DNA of 64,000 nt from Martinezella lusitana (GCF_016901135.1 NZ_JAFEVL010000045.1:620001-684000); one strand, 5' to 3'. Positions 24,415 to 32,588 are shown, numbered from the stretch's first letter. Numbers and translations: made by a program. Notes: generated from the sequence alone by a model not told the origin.

Positions 24415-26031
24415 ATGACACATTCTCCCTATCTATTGTTTGAAGACCGGGCACGCGCCAATCCCGAGGCAACCCTGTTGATCGCACCGCCTAGCGCCGG
24501 GCTCCCTTACGCGCCACAGGGGTTTCGTTACAGCTATGGCCAGGTGTTCGCCGAAGCTGCCGCGCTGAGCCGAAGGTTTGCGGCCGCCGGCCACGGTATT
24601 GGCTCGCGGGTTGCCCTACTGCTGGAAAACCGGCCGGAATTCTTCACCTTCTGGCTGGCGCTGAATGCCATAGGCGCGTCGATCGTGCCGATCAATCCGG
24701 ATTTGCGGCGCGACGAGCTTCTCTTCCAGCTCGATATGGCCGAGGCGCCGCTGCTGATCGTGATTGCCGAGCGGTTGGCGGAGCTTGCCGACATCAATCC
24801 CGGCAAGGTCACGGTAATTGGGACGAACGACGACATTCCGCTGTCGCCTATGACGCTGTCGGCGAAGCCAGGCGGCCCGGACGCGGAGTGCGCCCTGCTT
24901 TTCACCTCCGGCAGTACCGGCAAGCCCAAGGGCTGCATGCTCTCCAATATCTATTTCATCCGCCTTGCCGAATGGTACACCACTCAGGGCGGCGTCGCTG
25001 ATATGGCGGAGGGGAGCGAGATCGCCCTCACGCCGCTGCCGATGTTCCATATGAACGCGCTTGGTTGCACGGCGGTCGGCATGATCATGAAAGGCGGCGC
25101 CATTGTGCCGCTGGATCGGTTCCATTCGAAGAGTTGGTGGGCCTCGATCGCCGATTCCGGCGCAACCATCATTCATTGTCTCGGCGTCATTCCGGCCATC
25201 CTGCTGCAGATGCCGCCAGTCGAGGCCGAACGCGCGCACAAGGTCAAATTTGCGCTCGGCCCCGGCGTGGATGCCCGGCACAAGGTCGAATTCGAGGAGC
25301 GTTACCGCATTCCGATCGTCGAAGCCTGGGCCATGACCGAGACCGGTGGGCGCGCTGTTACCACGACGGCGGCCGACGATTACACGCCGGGACTGCGCTG
25401 CATCGGCCGACCGCGCGCCGGCATGGAGTACAGGATCGTCGACGATGCCGGCCACGCGGTCGACATGGGTACACCCGGCGAGCTTCTGGTGCGGGCTGAA
25501 GGGGATAACCCGCGAGAAGGTTTCTTCAGCGGCTATCTCAACGACGACAAGGCGACGGAGGAGGCCTGGGAAGGCGGCTGGTTCCACACCGGCGATGTGG
25601 TCTATGCCGACGAGAAGGGGCTTCTCTACTTCTTCGATCGTAAGAAAAGCATCGTGCGTCGCAGCGGCGAGAATATTGCGGTGCTGGAAGTCGAGGCAGC
25701 ACTTGCCAAGTTCCCCGGCGTCAAAGCATCGGTGGTGACACCGGTGCCTGACGACCTGCGCGGCGAGGAGGTTTTCGCCTTCATCGTCGAGAGCGAGACG
25801 GCAACGGGCGGCGATCCGATAGCGCGCGCCTCGCGCATTATCGAGGCCTGCGGCGCATACATCGCCTACCACAAGCTGCCCGGCTACGTGGTCTTCACCG
25901 ATAAGCTGCCCGTTAGCTCCACGCAGAAGCTCCAGCGCGGCGAGATCAAGGTCATGGCGGCCAAGGCGGTCGAGGATGGCTCGGCAATCGACCTACGCAA
26001 ACTGAAGGCGGCGATCCGCAAGGGCGGCTGA
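24415..26031 (+). CDS. Acyl-CoA ligase (AMP-forming), crotonobetaine/carnitine ligase-like
   Basis: A 538-residue ANL-superfamily enzyme. It activates a carboxylic acid to acyl-AMP and then to the CoA thioester. The phosphate-binding loop is LLFTSGSTGKPKGC near residue 165, the adenine motif AWAMTETGGRA near 305, the hinge WFHTGDVVYADEKGLLYFFDRKKSIVRRSGENI near 390-425, and the catalytic Lys lies in SSTQKLQRGEIK near 505. Overall it is nearest to CaiC-like ligases. ATG 24415 follows AAGGA; the ATG at 24403, overlapping the previous stop, is the alternative. This is the likely entry step of the pathway. Confidence 0.88.
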   Translation: MTHSPYLLFEDRARANPEATLLIAPPSAGLPYAPQGFRYSYGQVFAEAAALSRRFAAAGHGIGSRVALLLENRPEFFTFWLALNAIGASIVPINPDLRRDELLFQLDMAEAPLLIVIAERLAELADINPGKVTVIGTNDDIPLSPMTLSAKPGGPDAECALLFTSGSTGKPKGCMLSNIYFIRLAEWYTTQGGVADMAEGSEIALTPLPMFHMNALGCTAVGMIMKGGAIVPLDRFHSKSWWASIADSGATIIHCLGVIPAILLQMPPVEAERAHKVKFALGPGVDARHKVEFEERYRIPIVEAWAMTETGGRAVTTTAADDYTPGLRCIGRPRAGMEYRIVDDAGHAVDMGTPGELLVRAEGDNPREGFFSGYLNDDKATEEAWEGGWFHTGDVVYADEKGLLYFFDRKKSIVRRSGENIAVLEVEAALAKFPGVKASVVTPVPDDLRGEEVFAFIVESETATGGDPIARASRIIEACGAYIAYHKLPGYVVFTDKLPVSSTQKLQRGEIKVMAAKAVEDGSAIDLRKLKAAIRKGG

Positions 26032-26071
26032 AGCAGAGCCTTTCGAAAGATTAGCACGTCTGTTATACAAT

Positions 26072-26087
26072 AAATCAAAGCTAAAAT
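26072..26087. promoter_or_regulatory. Candidate MarR operator, site 3
   Basis: AAATCA-AAGC-TAAAAT, in the 75-base gap before the Ohr gene. Its minus strand reads ATTTTA-GCTT-TGATTT, sharing one arm exactly with sites 1 and 2. It suggests an internal promoter. Confidence 0.4.
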
Positions 26088-26106
26088 CCTTTCAAAGGAG
26101 ACCCAC

Positions 26107-26535
26107 ATGACCCCGGAAAAAATCCTCTATGAAACAGCTGTCACCGCTTTCGGTGGCCGGGACGGCAAGGCACAGAGCGCCGACGGCAGCTTCGCGGTCG
26201 ATCTTTCCGTACCGAAGGGACTTGGCGGACCGGGTGGGGAGGGCACGAACCCCGAGCAATTGTTTGCCGCCGGCTATGCCGCCTGCTTCCTTGGGGCGGT
26301 GAAACTGGTCGCACGCACCCGGAAAATCGCTCTTGCCGACGATACGTCAGTGACGGCCAAGGTTGGTATCGGCCCGGTGCCGGTCGGCTATGCGCTCGCG
26401 GTCGAGCTCACGGCTTCGCTTCCGGGTATCGAGAGGGTTCTGGCGGAGGAGATCGTTGCCGGTGCGCATGAGCGCTGCCCCTATTCCAACGCGACGCGCG
26501 GCAATGTCGATGTCGTGCTGACGGTGGCCGGATGA
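26107..26535 (+). CDS. Ohr/OsmC-family organic hydroperoxide reductase
   Basis: A 142-residue Ohr-type peroxiredoxin. Both catalytic cysteines are present, in YAACFLGAVKLVAR and RCPYSNATRGNVDV. The N-terminal part (YETAVTAFGGRDGKAQSADG) is typical. It reduces organic hydroperoxides using lipoylated proteins. Preceded by AAAGGAG at the right distance from ATG 26107. Its placement inside a CoA pathway suggests protection against peroxides or a dedicated redox role. Its stop overlaps the next start (ATGA). Confidence 0.92.
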   Translation: MTPEKILYETAVTAFGGRDGKAQSADGSFAVDLSVPKGLGGPGGEGTNPEQLFAAGYAACFLGAVKLVARTRKIALADDTSVTAKVGIGPVPVGYALAVELTASLPGIERVLAEEIVAGAHERCPYSNATRGNVDVVLTVAG

Positions 26536-27713
26536 CGGCTTCGCGCGCCCGCAAATCCTATGACGGCGTGGTTCTGGCGGTGCCGGTGACGGTGCCCTAC
26601 GAGCGTTATTCGATCGAGAGCGCGCATTGGTGGATTGGTAGTGCGCTCAGGGCGCTGGCAGACGGAGCGGGCATCAGCCATCGGGAATTCGACGGCTTTG
26701 CCGCCTCGAGCTTCACCATGGGGCCGGATACTGCCATTGCGCTGACGCAGCATTTCGGCCTGACGCCGCGCTGGCTGGATCATGTGCCGATGGGCGGTGC
26801 CGCCGGCATCGTCTCGATCCGGCGCGCGGCACGCGCCGTGCAGGCGGGCGACGCGGATATCGTCGCCTGTGTCGCGGCCGATACCAATCAGGTCGATACG
26901 TTTCGCAGGACGCTCGCCAACTTCTCCCGCTTTGCACAGGACGCCTCGTATCCCTATGGCGCCGGTGGACCCAACGCCAGCTTCGCGCTGATCGCTCGGG
27001 CCTACATGGATCGCTACGGCGCAACACGCGAGGACTTCGGCAAGCTCTGCGTCGCGCAGCGCGACAATGCGCTGCGCTATCCGCATGCGCTGATGAAGAA
27101 GCCGCTGACTTTGGAGCAGTACATGTCGGCACGGCCGATTGCCGAGCCGTTCCACCTTTTCGACTGCGTCATGCCCTGCGCCGGCGCTGAGGCTTTTCTG
27201 GTGATGCGCGAGGAAACCGCCTTGTCGCTCGGCCTTCCTTTCGTGCGGCTGCTTTCGGCGATCGAGCGGCACAATGCTTTCCCCGATGACGCCGTGCAGA
27301 CGCGCGGCGGCTGGGTGATGGATCGCGATGAGCTTTACAGCATGGCCGGGTTGACGCCCGATGATATCGATTTCGTGCAGACCTATGACGATTACCCGGT
27401 CATCTCCATGATGCAGTTCGAGGATCTCGGTTTTTGCGAAAAAGGTGAGGGACCGGATTTCGTGCGCCAGCATACATTCACAACGGACGGTTCCTTTCCG
27501 CACAATACCTCGGGCGGGCAGCTCTCGGTCGGGCAGGCGGGTGCTGCCGGCGGTCATCTCGGCATCGTCGAGGCCATGCGCCAGCTTCTGGGCCTGGCGG
27601 GTGGCACACAGGTGGCGGACGTAAAGGTCGGCCTCGTGTCCGGCTTCGGCATGATCAATTACGACCGGGGCCTGGCATCGGCGGCAGCGATCCTGGCGAG
27701 GCAATCGGCATGA
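26532..27713 (+). CDS. Ltp/SCP-x-type thiolase-fold protein, probable CoA-ester aldolase
   Basis: A 393-residue thiolase-superfamily protein of the lipid-transfer (Ltp/SCP-x) branch. The thiolase nucleophile Cys is missing: the site reads PMGGAAGI (residues 86-93). The second thiolase Cys region reads LVSGFGMINY. Retained are the VQTYDDYPV segment with Tyr285 and FEDLGFCEKGEG, typical of Ltp proteins, plus His324 in FPHNTSGGQ. In actinobacterial steroid breakdown, Ltp2 with these features is a retro-aldolase that needs a DUF35 partner, and here a DUF35 fusion is the next gene (overlap ATGA). I infer a carbon-carbon cleaving aldolase rather than a thiolase. Confidence 0.8.
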   Translation: MTASRARKSYDGVVLAVPVTVPYERYSIESAHWWIGSALRALADGAGISHREFDGFAASSFTMGPDTAIALTQHFGLTPRWLDHVPMGGAAGIVSIRRAARAVQAGDADIVACVAADTNQVDTFRRTLANFSRFAQDASYPYGAGGPNASFALIARAYMDRYGATREDFGKLCVAQRDNALRYPHALMKKPLTLEQYMSARPIAEPFHLFDCVMPCAGAEAFLVMREETALSLGLPFVRLLSAIERHNAFPDDAVQTRGGWVMDRDELYSMAGLTPDDIDFVQTYDDYPVISMMQFEDLGFCEKGEGPDFVRQHTFTTDGSFPHNTSGGQLSVGQAGAAGGHLGIVEAMRQLLGLAGGTQVADVKVGLVSGFGMINYDRGLASAAAILARQSA

Positions 27714-28951
27714 TCCGTCCGCTCGCAAAACCACCACGCAAGAACCCGCTTTCCCGCACCAGATTGCCCTTGCTGCCGCCATCGGCCCGCAGCCGAAAGG
27801 CCCAGGGGCTGACAATTGCAGCCGCCACCGGCCGCTTCATGCTGCAGTGCTGTGCCGAATGCGGAACATATACCTATCCGCCCCGCGACGCCTGCCCACG
27901 CTGCCTGTCGGCGACACTTCCTTTCATCGATGCGCCGGCGGGCGGCACGTTACTTTCCGAGACTTCGGTCGAGGTCACCAGTGATTCTTATTTTCGAGAG
28001 CACATGCCTTGGCGGGTGGGGCTCGTTCAGCTCGATTGCGGGCCGAGCGTGGTCACGCATCTGCATGGTGACTGTGCCGGCGCCAGCAGCCGAGTGACGC
28101 TGTCGCTGCAACTCGACAAAAGCGGCCAGGCCGTTTTCTTCGCCAAACCCGTTTCGGAGACGCCGCATATGGAAGACGACCCTCGATGGCGTGAAATGAC
28201 AGCCGACCCGAAGCATCGGCGCGTACTGATCACCGACGGTCGCAGCCCGGTGGCGCCCGCTCTGGTGGCAGCACTGAAGAAGGCGGGTGCGCCCACGATC
28301 TATGTCGGCGTTGCTGATCGCTGGAAACCTTTCGACGAAGGGAAAAAGCTCGAGGCGATCGATGGCGTGGAGATCGTCGATCTCGACCTCACCAGCGAGC
28401 GATCGGTACTGGATCTGGCCGCCGATATCGGCGCCAAGGTCGAAGTGCTCATCAATACCGCCGACCATGTGCGGCCTGCCCAGCTCTTCGATGCAAGCGC
28501 GGCCAATACCGTGCGTGACACCATGGATCATACGGTCATGGGCTTGATGCGCCTCGCCCAATCCTTCGGACCGGTGATGCGCGCGCGCGGCGCGGACGGC
28601 GTTGCGGCAGCTGCCTGGGTCAATATCCTATCCGTGCATGCGCTCAGCAGCGACCCGCAATTCGGCGTGCATTCGGCGGCGCATGCCGCCTGCCTGTCCC
28701 TCTCGCAATGGTTGCGCACACAGCTTCGTCCTGGAGGCGTGCGGGTGATCAATGCCTTTGCCGGGCCGCTCGACACGGAGTGGTTCCAGATTGTGCCGCC
28801 GCCCAAGGTCGCGCCCAAGGCGCTGGCCGATGCCATCATCGACGGGCTGAAGCGTGGGCTTGAGGATATCTATGTCGGCGACGTCGCCAGGGATCTGCAT
28901 GCGCGGCTTCTCGACAATCCGAAGGCCGTCGAACGGGAGGCTGGACAATGA
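27710..28951 (+). CDS. DUF35 zinc-ribbon/OB-fold protein fused to a degenerate short-chain dehydrogenase
   Basis: A 413-residue fusion. Residues about 45-150 are a DUF35 domain: a rubredoxin-like zinc ribbon (Cys48-x2-Cys51 and Cys62-x2-Cys65) followed by an OB fold. Such domains are obligate partners of Ltp aldolases and some thiolases. Residues about 170-410 have the shape of a short-chain dehydrogenase. However, the nucleotide loop TGxxxGxG reads TDGRSPVA, NNAG reads NTAD, and the catalytic YxxxK reads HSAAH (His321, His325); Ser308 remains. The second half is therefore probably not an active dehydrogenase. The gene overlaps both neighbours by four bases. Confidence 0.8.
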   Translation: MIRPLAKPPRKNPLSRTRLPLLPPSARSRKAQGLTIAAATGRFMLQCCAECGTYTYPPRDACPRCLSATLPFIDAPAGGTLLSETSVEVTSDSYFREHMPWRVGLVQLDCGPSVVTHLHGDCAGASSRVTLSLQLDKSGQAVFFAKPVSETPHMEDDPRWREMTADPKHRRVLITDGRSPVAPALVAALKKAGAPTIYVGVADRWKPFDEGKKLEAIDGVEIVDLDLTSERSVLDLAADIGAKVEVLINTADHVRPAQLFDASAANTVRDTMDHTVMGLMRLAQSFGPVMRARGADGVAAAAWVNILSVHALSSDPQFGVHSAAHAACLSLSQWLRTQLRPGGVRVINAFAGPLDTEWFQIVPPPKVAPKALADAIIDGLKRGLEDIYVGDVARDLHARLLDNPKAVEREAGQ

Positions 28952-29739
28952 GCGTCGATATTCTCGAAACTCTGGCTGGTTCGCTTGCCAGCGGTGGCGT
29001 CCGTGTCGTGGATCTCACCCATACGCTTTCACCGGATTTTCCCGTCATCGTCATGCCGCCGGAGCTCGGCCAATCCGCGCCCTTCCGCATGGAACGCATT
29101 TCCCGTTACGATGCCGGTGGGCCGGCCTGGTACTGGAACAACCTCTCCTTCGGCGAGCATACCGGCACGCATTTCGATGCGCCGATCCACTGGTATACGG
29201 GTCGTTATCTGCCGCTTAACTCGGTCGATACGCTGCCGCCGGCGGACATGATTGCGCGGGCCTGCGTCATCGATCGTTCGCGTGAAAGTGCCGGGAATGC
29301 CGATTTCCTGCTGACGGTTGCCGATGTGATGGCGTGGGAAGAGCAACATGGTCAAATTCCACCACGCTCGTGGGTGTTGCTTCGCACCGACTGGTCTAAA
29401 CGCGACGGAGCGGCCTATGCCAATCTCCTGGCGGATGGCGCGCATACGCCAGGGCCGGATGCGGAGGTCATGCAATGGCTGGTGGCCGAGCGCGACATTC
29501 TCGGCTTTGGGACCGAGACCATCGGAACCGATGCCGGGCAGGCGGGCCATTTCTCGCCGCCCTATCCGGCGCATCACTATCTGCATGGCGCTGGCCGTTA
29601 CGGACTGCAATGCCTTGCCAGCCTCGACCAATTGCCGGCGACGGGTGCGATGATTCTTGCCGCACCACTGAAGATCCAGGGCGGATCGGGGAGTCCGCTG
29701 CGCGTGCTGGCGCTGGTTCAGTCGCGCTCGACGGGATGA
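28948..29739 (+). CDS. Cyclase-family metal-dependent hydrolase (kynurenine-formamidase fold)
   Basis: A 263-residue member of the cyclase family, which includes kynurenine formamidase and isatin hydrolase. The metal-binding motif HxGTHxDxPxH is complete (HTGTHFDAPIHW), and VVDLTHTLSPDFPV opens the domain. A second metal ligand region is near residue 205 (GTDAGQAGHFSPPYPAHHYLHG). Relatives hydrolyse amide or lactam bonds with Mn2+ or Zn2+. It overlaps the DUF35-SDR gene by four bases and the convergent MarR gene by 22 bases. In the pathway it may open a ring or cleave an amide before or after CoA activation. Confidence 0.88.
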   Translation: MSVDILETLAGSLASGGVRVVDLTHTLSPDFPVIVMPPELGQSAPFRMERISRYDAGGPAWYWNNLSFGEHTGTHFDAPIHWYTGRYLPLNSVDTLPPADMIARACVIDRSRESAGNADFLLTVADVMAWEEQHGQIPPRSWVLLRTDWSKRDGAAYANLLADGAHTPGPDAEVMQWLVAERDILGFGTETIGTDAGQAGHFSPPYPAHHYLHGAGRYGLQCLASLDQLPATGAMILAAPLKIQGGSGSPLRVLALVQSRSTG

Positions 29740-30260
29740 GGGCCGATCGCCACACGCCTGGCAGCGGTGTCGTAGAAGCTCGTCAAAAGCTCCAGCATTT
29801 CGGTCGCGTCACCCAGCCCCTTTTCCGCGTGGTCCATCTTTTGGATAAGCGAGATCAGCAAATGCCGGCGCAGGGTGCGGTAGTCCTGCGTCAGCTTGCT
29901 GCCTTTGCGCGTCGGCACATAAAGCGTGTCCTTGCGCGAGCGGCCCTTCACTCGCTCGATCAGCTGCAGGGTCTGCAATTTCTTGATCGCATATTGAATG
30001 TTGGCGGTGTCGTCACGGCCGAGCAGACGGGAGATTTCGGCAAGGCCCTTCGGCTTGTTGCGGTAGCGGATCGTATGAAGCACGGCCGTGTCGAGGCCGC
30101 TGAGGCCCGAACCGGCAAGCTCGGTGGCACATTCCGACTGCCAGCGCACGAAGGCCGCGGAAATCCGCCAGAGCGACCATTCGAATTCGGTCAGCGCCGC
30201 TTCCGCCACTTCCGTCGCCGTCTCGTCGAGTGGATTTTCGTATGCTGTAGGCGAATTCAT
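29718..30260 (-). CDS. MarR-type winged-helix regulator
   Basis: A 180-residue regulator from ATG 30260 with GGAGAG upstream. The winged helix occupies residues about 50-140: ISRLLGRDDTANIQYAIKKLQTLQLIERVKGRSRKDTLYVPT contains the recognition helix and wing. Long helices on both sides serve dimerisation. It is convergent with the cyclase gene and divergent from the racemase-fold gene. The palindrome 30288-30303 lies in that divergent gap, and three similar elements precede the other transcription units, so it is the best candidate for local repressor. The inducer is unknown. Confidence 0.88.
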   Translation of the reverse strand: MNSPTAYENPLDETATEVAEAALTEFEWSLWRISAAFVRWQSECATELAGSGLSGLDTAVLHTIRYRNKPKGLAEISRLLGRDDTANIQYAIKKLQTLQLIERVKGRSRKDTLYVPTRKGSKLTQDYRTLRRHLLISLIQKMDHAEKGLGDATEMLELLTSFYDTAARRVAIGPHPVERD

Positions 30261-30287
30261 TTGGCTCTCCAGAGTGGATATGGCTAC

Positions 30288-30303
30288 GATTAAAGCCTTA
30301 ATT
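30288..30303. promoter_or_regulatory. Candidate MarR operator, site 4
   Basis: GATTAA-AGCC-TTAATT, between the MarR gene and the racemase-fold gene. Its arms differ by one base from perfect symmetry, and the core resembles sites 1-3. Its position fits autoregulation. Confidence 0.5.
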
Positions 30304-30306
30304 TCC

Positions 30307-30327
30307 CGTTTTGACGAGAGCAAAACG
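30307..30327. repeat. Perfect inverted repeat in the marR divergent promoter
   Basis: CGTTTTG and CAAAACG around a seven-base spacer, four bases after candidate operator site 4. It may be a second regulator site. Confidence 0.35.
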
Positions 30328-30357
30328 ACGCGTGACAACGAACAGGACGAGGGAACA

Positions 30358-31164
30358 ATGCGCATATTCTGGCAAAGCTTCATCGACGCCACGGCCAGCG
30401 CCACTTACATGCAGAAGCTTTCGGACTATCTGAACGGCATCGCCGAACCCGGCACGACAGTCGAGGTTTTCGGCATCAGTCCCCCGGACCGGCATTTCGG
30501 CCGGCTGGCGGAATTCCGTTGCGCGGCGATCGCGATAGACAACGGGCTGGAGGCCGAAAAGCGCGGCTATGACGCGGTGGTTCTTGGCCATTTTCAGGAC
30601 CCGGGCCTTTACGAACTTAAATCGGCTGTGAGCATCCCGGTGGTCGGCGCGGGCGAGGTCTCGATGCATTATGCCGCTCGCTTCGGCCGGCGCATCGCGC
30701 TTGTCACCCTCGATGACGTCTTTCAGACCTGGCACTACGAACAGGCCGATCTCTACGGACTGGGTGACCGGGTGAAGCATGTGGTGGGGATGAATTGCGC
30801 ACCGTCCGATTTCAGCGCCGCCTTTGCCGGCGACGATGAGGCGCGCAAGCGTATGCTCGCAGCCTTCACCGCTTGCGCCGAACCGTTGGTGCGCGATGGC
30901 GCCGATGTCGTGGTGCCGGCTGGCATCCTGCCCGGCCTGCTGGTTGGCGGCGAATATGGCTTCAAGGTGCTGCATGCGCCGGTGGTCAATCCAGCTGCGG
31001 TGACCTTGAAGAGCGCCGAGATGGATGTGCGCTTGCGGAAACTCAACGGCATCGAGGTGAGCCGTGGCCCCTTCTGCTCGCTTGCGACGTCGGAAGCAGT
31101 CAAGGATTTCCGCAGCTTCGTCGCCCATGGCCGGCAGACGCCGTTGTTTTCCGACGACGTCTGA
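30358..31164 (+). CDS. Asp/Glu/hydantoin racemase-fold protein lacking both catalytic cysteines
   Basis: A 268-residue protein from ATG 30358 (GAGGGA upstream). The fold is clear: a hydantoin-racemase-like DPGLYELKSAVSIPVVGAGE segment, the FGRRIALVTL strand, and GADVVVPAGILPG in the second half. In hydantoin racemases the first catalytic Cys precedes FGDPG; here that residue is His78 (GHFQDPG). The second, normally in LGCAGM, is also absent (residues about 187-189 read PAG). A two-cysteine racemase mechanism is therefore impossible, and another reaction or a binding role must be assumed. It is divergent from marR, presumably under the same control. Confidence 0.8.
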   Translation: MRIFWQSFIDATASATYMQKLSDYLNGIAEPGTTVEVFGISPPDRHFGRLAEFRCAAIAIDNGLEAEKRGYDAVVLGHFQDPGLYELKSAVSIPVVGAGEVSMHYAARFGRRIALVTLDDVFQTWHYEQADLYGLGDRVKHVVGMNCAPSDFSAAFAGDDEARKRMLAAFTACAEPLVRDGADVVVPAGILPGLLVGGEYGFKVLHAPVVNPAAVTLKSAEMDVRLRKLNGIEVSRGPFCSLATSEAVKDFRSFVAHGRQTPLFSDDV

Positions 31165-31187
31165 GTGATCTCATTCGATCGTTGGCG

Positions 31188-32579
31188 TCAGCGCAAGCGT
31201 TGCGGCGTTGCATCTGCTGGAATCAGCGACACATATTTCTCGCCATCGAGCTGCTTGCGATGCTCGGTTTTCGCCGCGATGACCAGCGCCGGATCGGTCA
31301 ACGCCCGCACGGCCGAAGCGGCCATGATCTTGCCGGCTTGTAGCATTCCCTTGTGGGCATAGCCCGACTTCCCCTGCGTGACCATCTGCCAGGTGTGTGG
31401 GGGAGTTCCGTAGGCTTCGGTAGCGACATAGACCTGTCCGGTTGGTACCAGCCAGCTCACGTCTCCCACGTCGGTCGAGCCATGCAGGAACGTCGGCTCC
31501 TCCTCAAATGGGTTCAGGTCTTCCGACAGGATTTTCCCGCGCTTGGCGATCCGTGCCCGCACTTCAGCCGAGAAGGTTTTCTGGATGCTCCCAGCAAAGT
31601 CTTTTTCACTGTTCGAAAAGCTGGCGACGCCGAGCTTCTCAAACTCCTGATGCATCATCCGGGCAAGCGTAACGTTCGGCACCAGATCGGCTGAGGCGGC
31701 ATCGAAGGTGATCTCCAAATCCGTCCCGGTCATAAGTGCTGCGCCGCGGGCGACGTCTGTCACTCGCTCGGTGATGTCGCGCACTTGGTCCATTCGGGGC
31801 GCTCGTACTTTGTAGAGCACCTGCGCGTGAGACTGAACCACGTTCGGTGCTCGCCCTCCCGTGTCGGTGATTGCATAGTGGATACGGCCGTCCTGAATGA
31901 TGTGCTCACGCAGATAGTTGCAACCGACATTGGTAAGTTCCACCGCATCCAGCGCAGAACGACCAAGATGAGGCTCGAATCCGGCATGGGCGCTGGTGCC
32001 CCGGAAGGTAAAGTATAACTGGTTGGTCGCCAGCATTCGGGCGTTAAATGCGAGGTTCTCGTCCCACGGGTGCCAGGTGAACGCCACGTCGACGTCGTCG
32101 AAAAGGCCCTCGCGGGCCATGTAGGCCTTGCCTCCGCCACCCTCTTCGGCCGGGCAGCCATAGTAGCGAATCGTACCTGGGAGCTTCAACTCGTCCTTGC
32201 AGGCCTTTAGCGCGAGAATCGCCGCAAGCGCGCCGGTGCCAAGAAGATTGTGACCGCAGCCATGGCCGTTTCCGCCCGCAACAATCGGATCGTGGCTTGC
32301 TAGCCCGCCCTTCTGGCTGAGGCCGGTCAATGCGTCAAACTCGCCGAGGATGGCAATGATCGGATGTCCTTCGCCATAGCTCGCGACGAAGGCTGTTTCG
32401 ATATTGCCGGCATTGCGAGTAACGGCAAAGTCTGCCTTTTCCAATTCGTCCGCCAAAAGTGCTGCGGACTTCGTCTCCTCGTAGCGAATCTCGGCGAAGG
32501 ACCAGATCGCGTCCGATATGGATTTTAGATTGTCCGCATGGGCAGCGACGGTGCGCTCAATGATATCGATATAGGTCAT
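31188..32579 (-). CDS. M20-family amidohydrolase, p-aminobenzoyl-glutamate hydrolase (AbgB) type
   Basis: A 463-residue metallopeptidase-fold amidohydrolase. Metal ligands are visible in GNGHGCGHNLLGTG near residue 105 and CPAEEGGGGKAYM near 140. The dimerisation domain has HAGFEPHLGRSALDAVEL. The closing GSTDVGDVSWLVPTG and HTWQMVTQGKSGYAHKGM are typical of AbgB, which releases glutamate from p-aminobenzoyl-glutamate. It sits nine bases after an MFS transporter gene, as in an import-and-hydrolyse operon. The true substrate is an N-acyl amino acid of unknown type. Confidence 0.88.
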   Translation of the reverse strand: MTYIDIIERTVAAHADNLKSISDAIWSFAEIRYEETKSAALLADELEKADFAVTRNAGNIETAFVASYGEGHPIIAILGEFDALTGLSQKGGLASHDPIVAGGNGHGCGHNLLGTGALAAILALKACKDELKLPGTIRYYGCPAEEGGGGKAYMAREGLFDDVDVAFTWHPWDENLAFNARMLATNQLYFTFRGTSAHAGFEPHLGRSALDAVELTNVGCNYLREHIIQDGRIHYAITDTGGRAPNVVQSHAQVLYKVRAPRMDQVRDITERVTDVARGAALMTGTDLEITFDAASADLVPNVTLARMMHQEFEKLGVASFSNSEKDFAGSIQKTFSAEVRARIAKRGKILSEDLNPFEEEPTFLHGSTDVGDVSWLVPTGQVYVATEAYGTPPHTWQMVTQGKSGYAHKGMLQAGKIMAASAVRALTDPALVIAAKTEHRKQLDGEKYVSLIPADATPQRLR

Positions 32580-32588
32580 GATATTCCT

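Noticed and set aside
24616..25872. 418-codon minus-strand frame
   Set aside because: Antisense to the acyl-CoA ligase, which carries all ANL motifs.
26481..27815. 444-codon minus-strand frame
   Set aside because: Antisense to the Ltp-type gene and its neighbour; peptide looks like mirrored codon bias.
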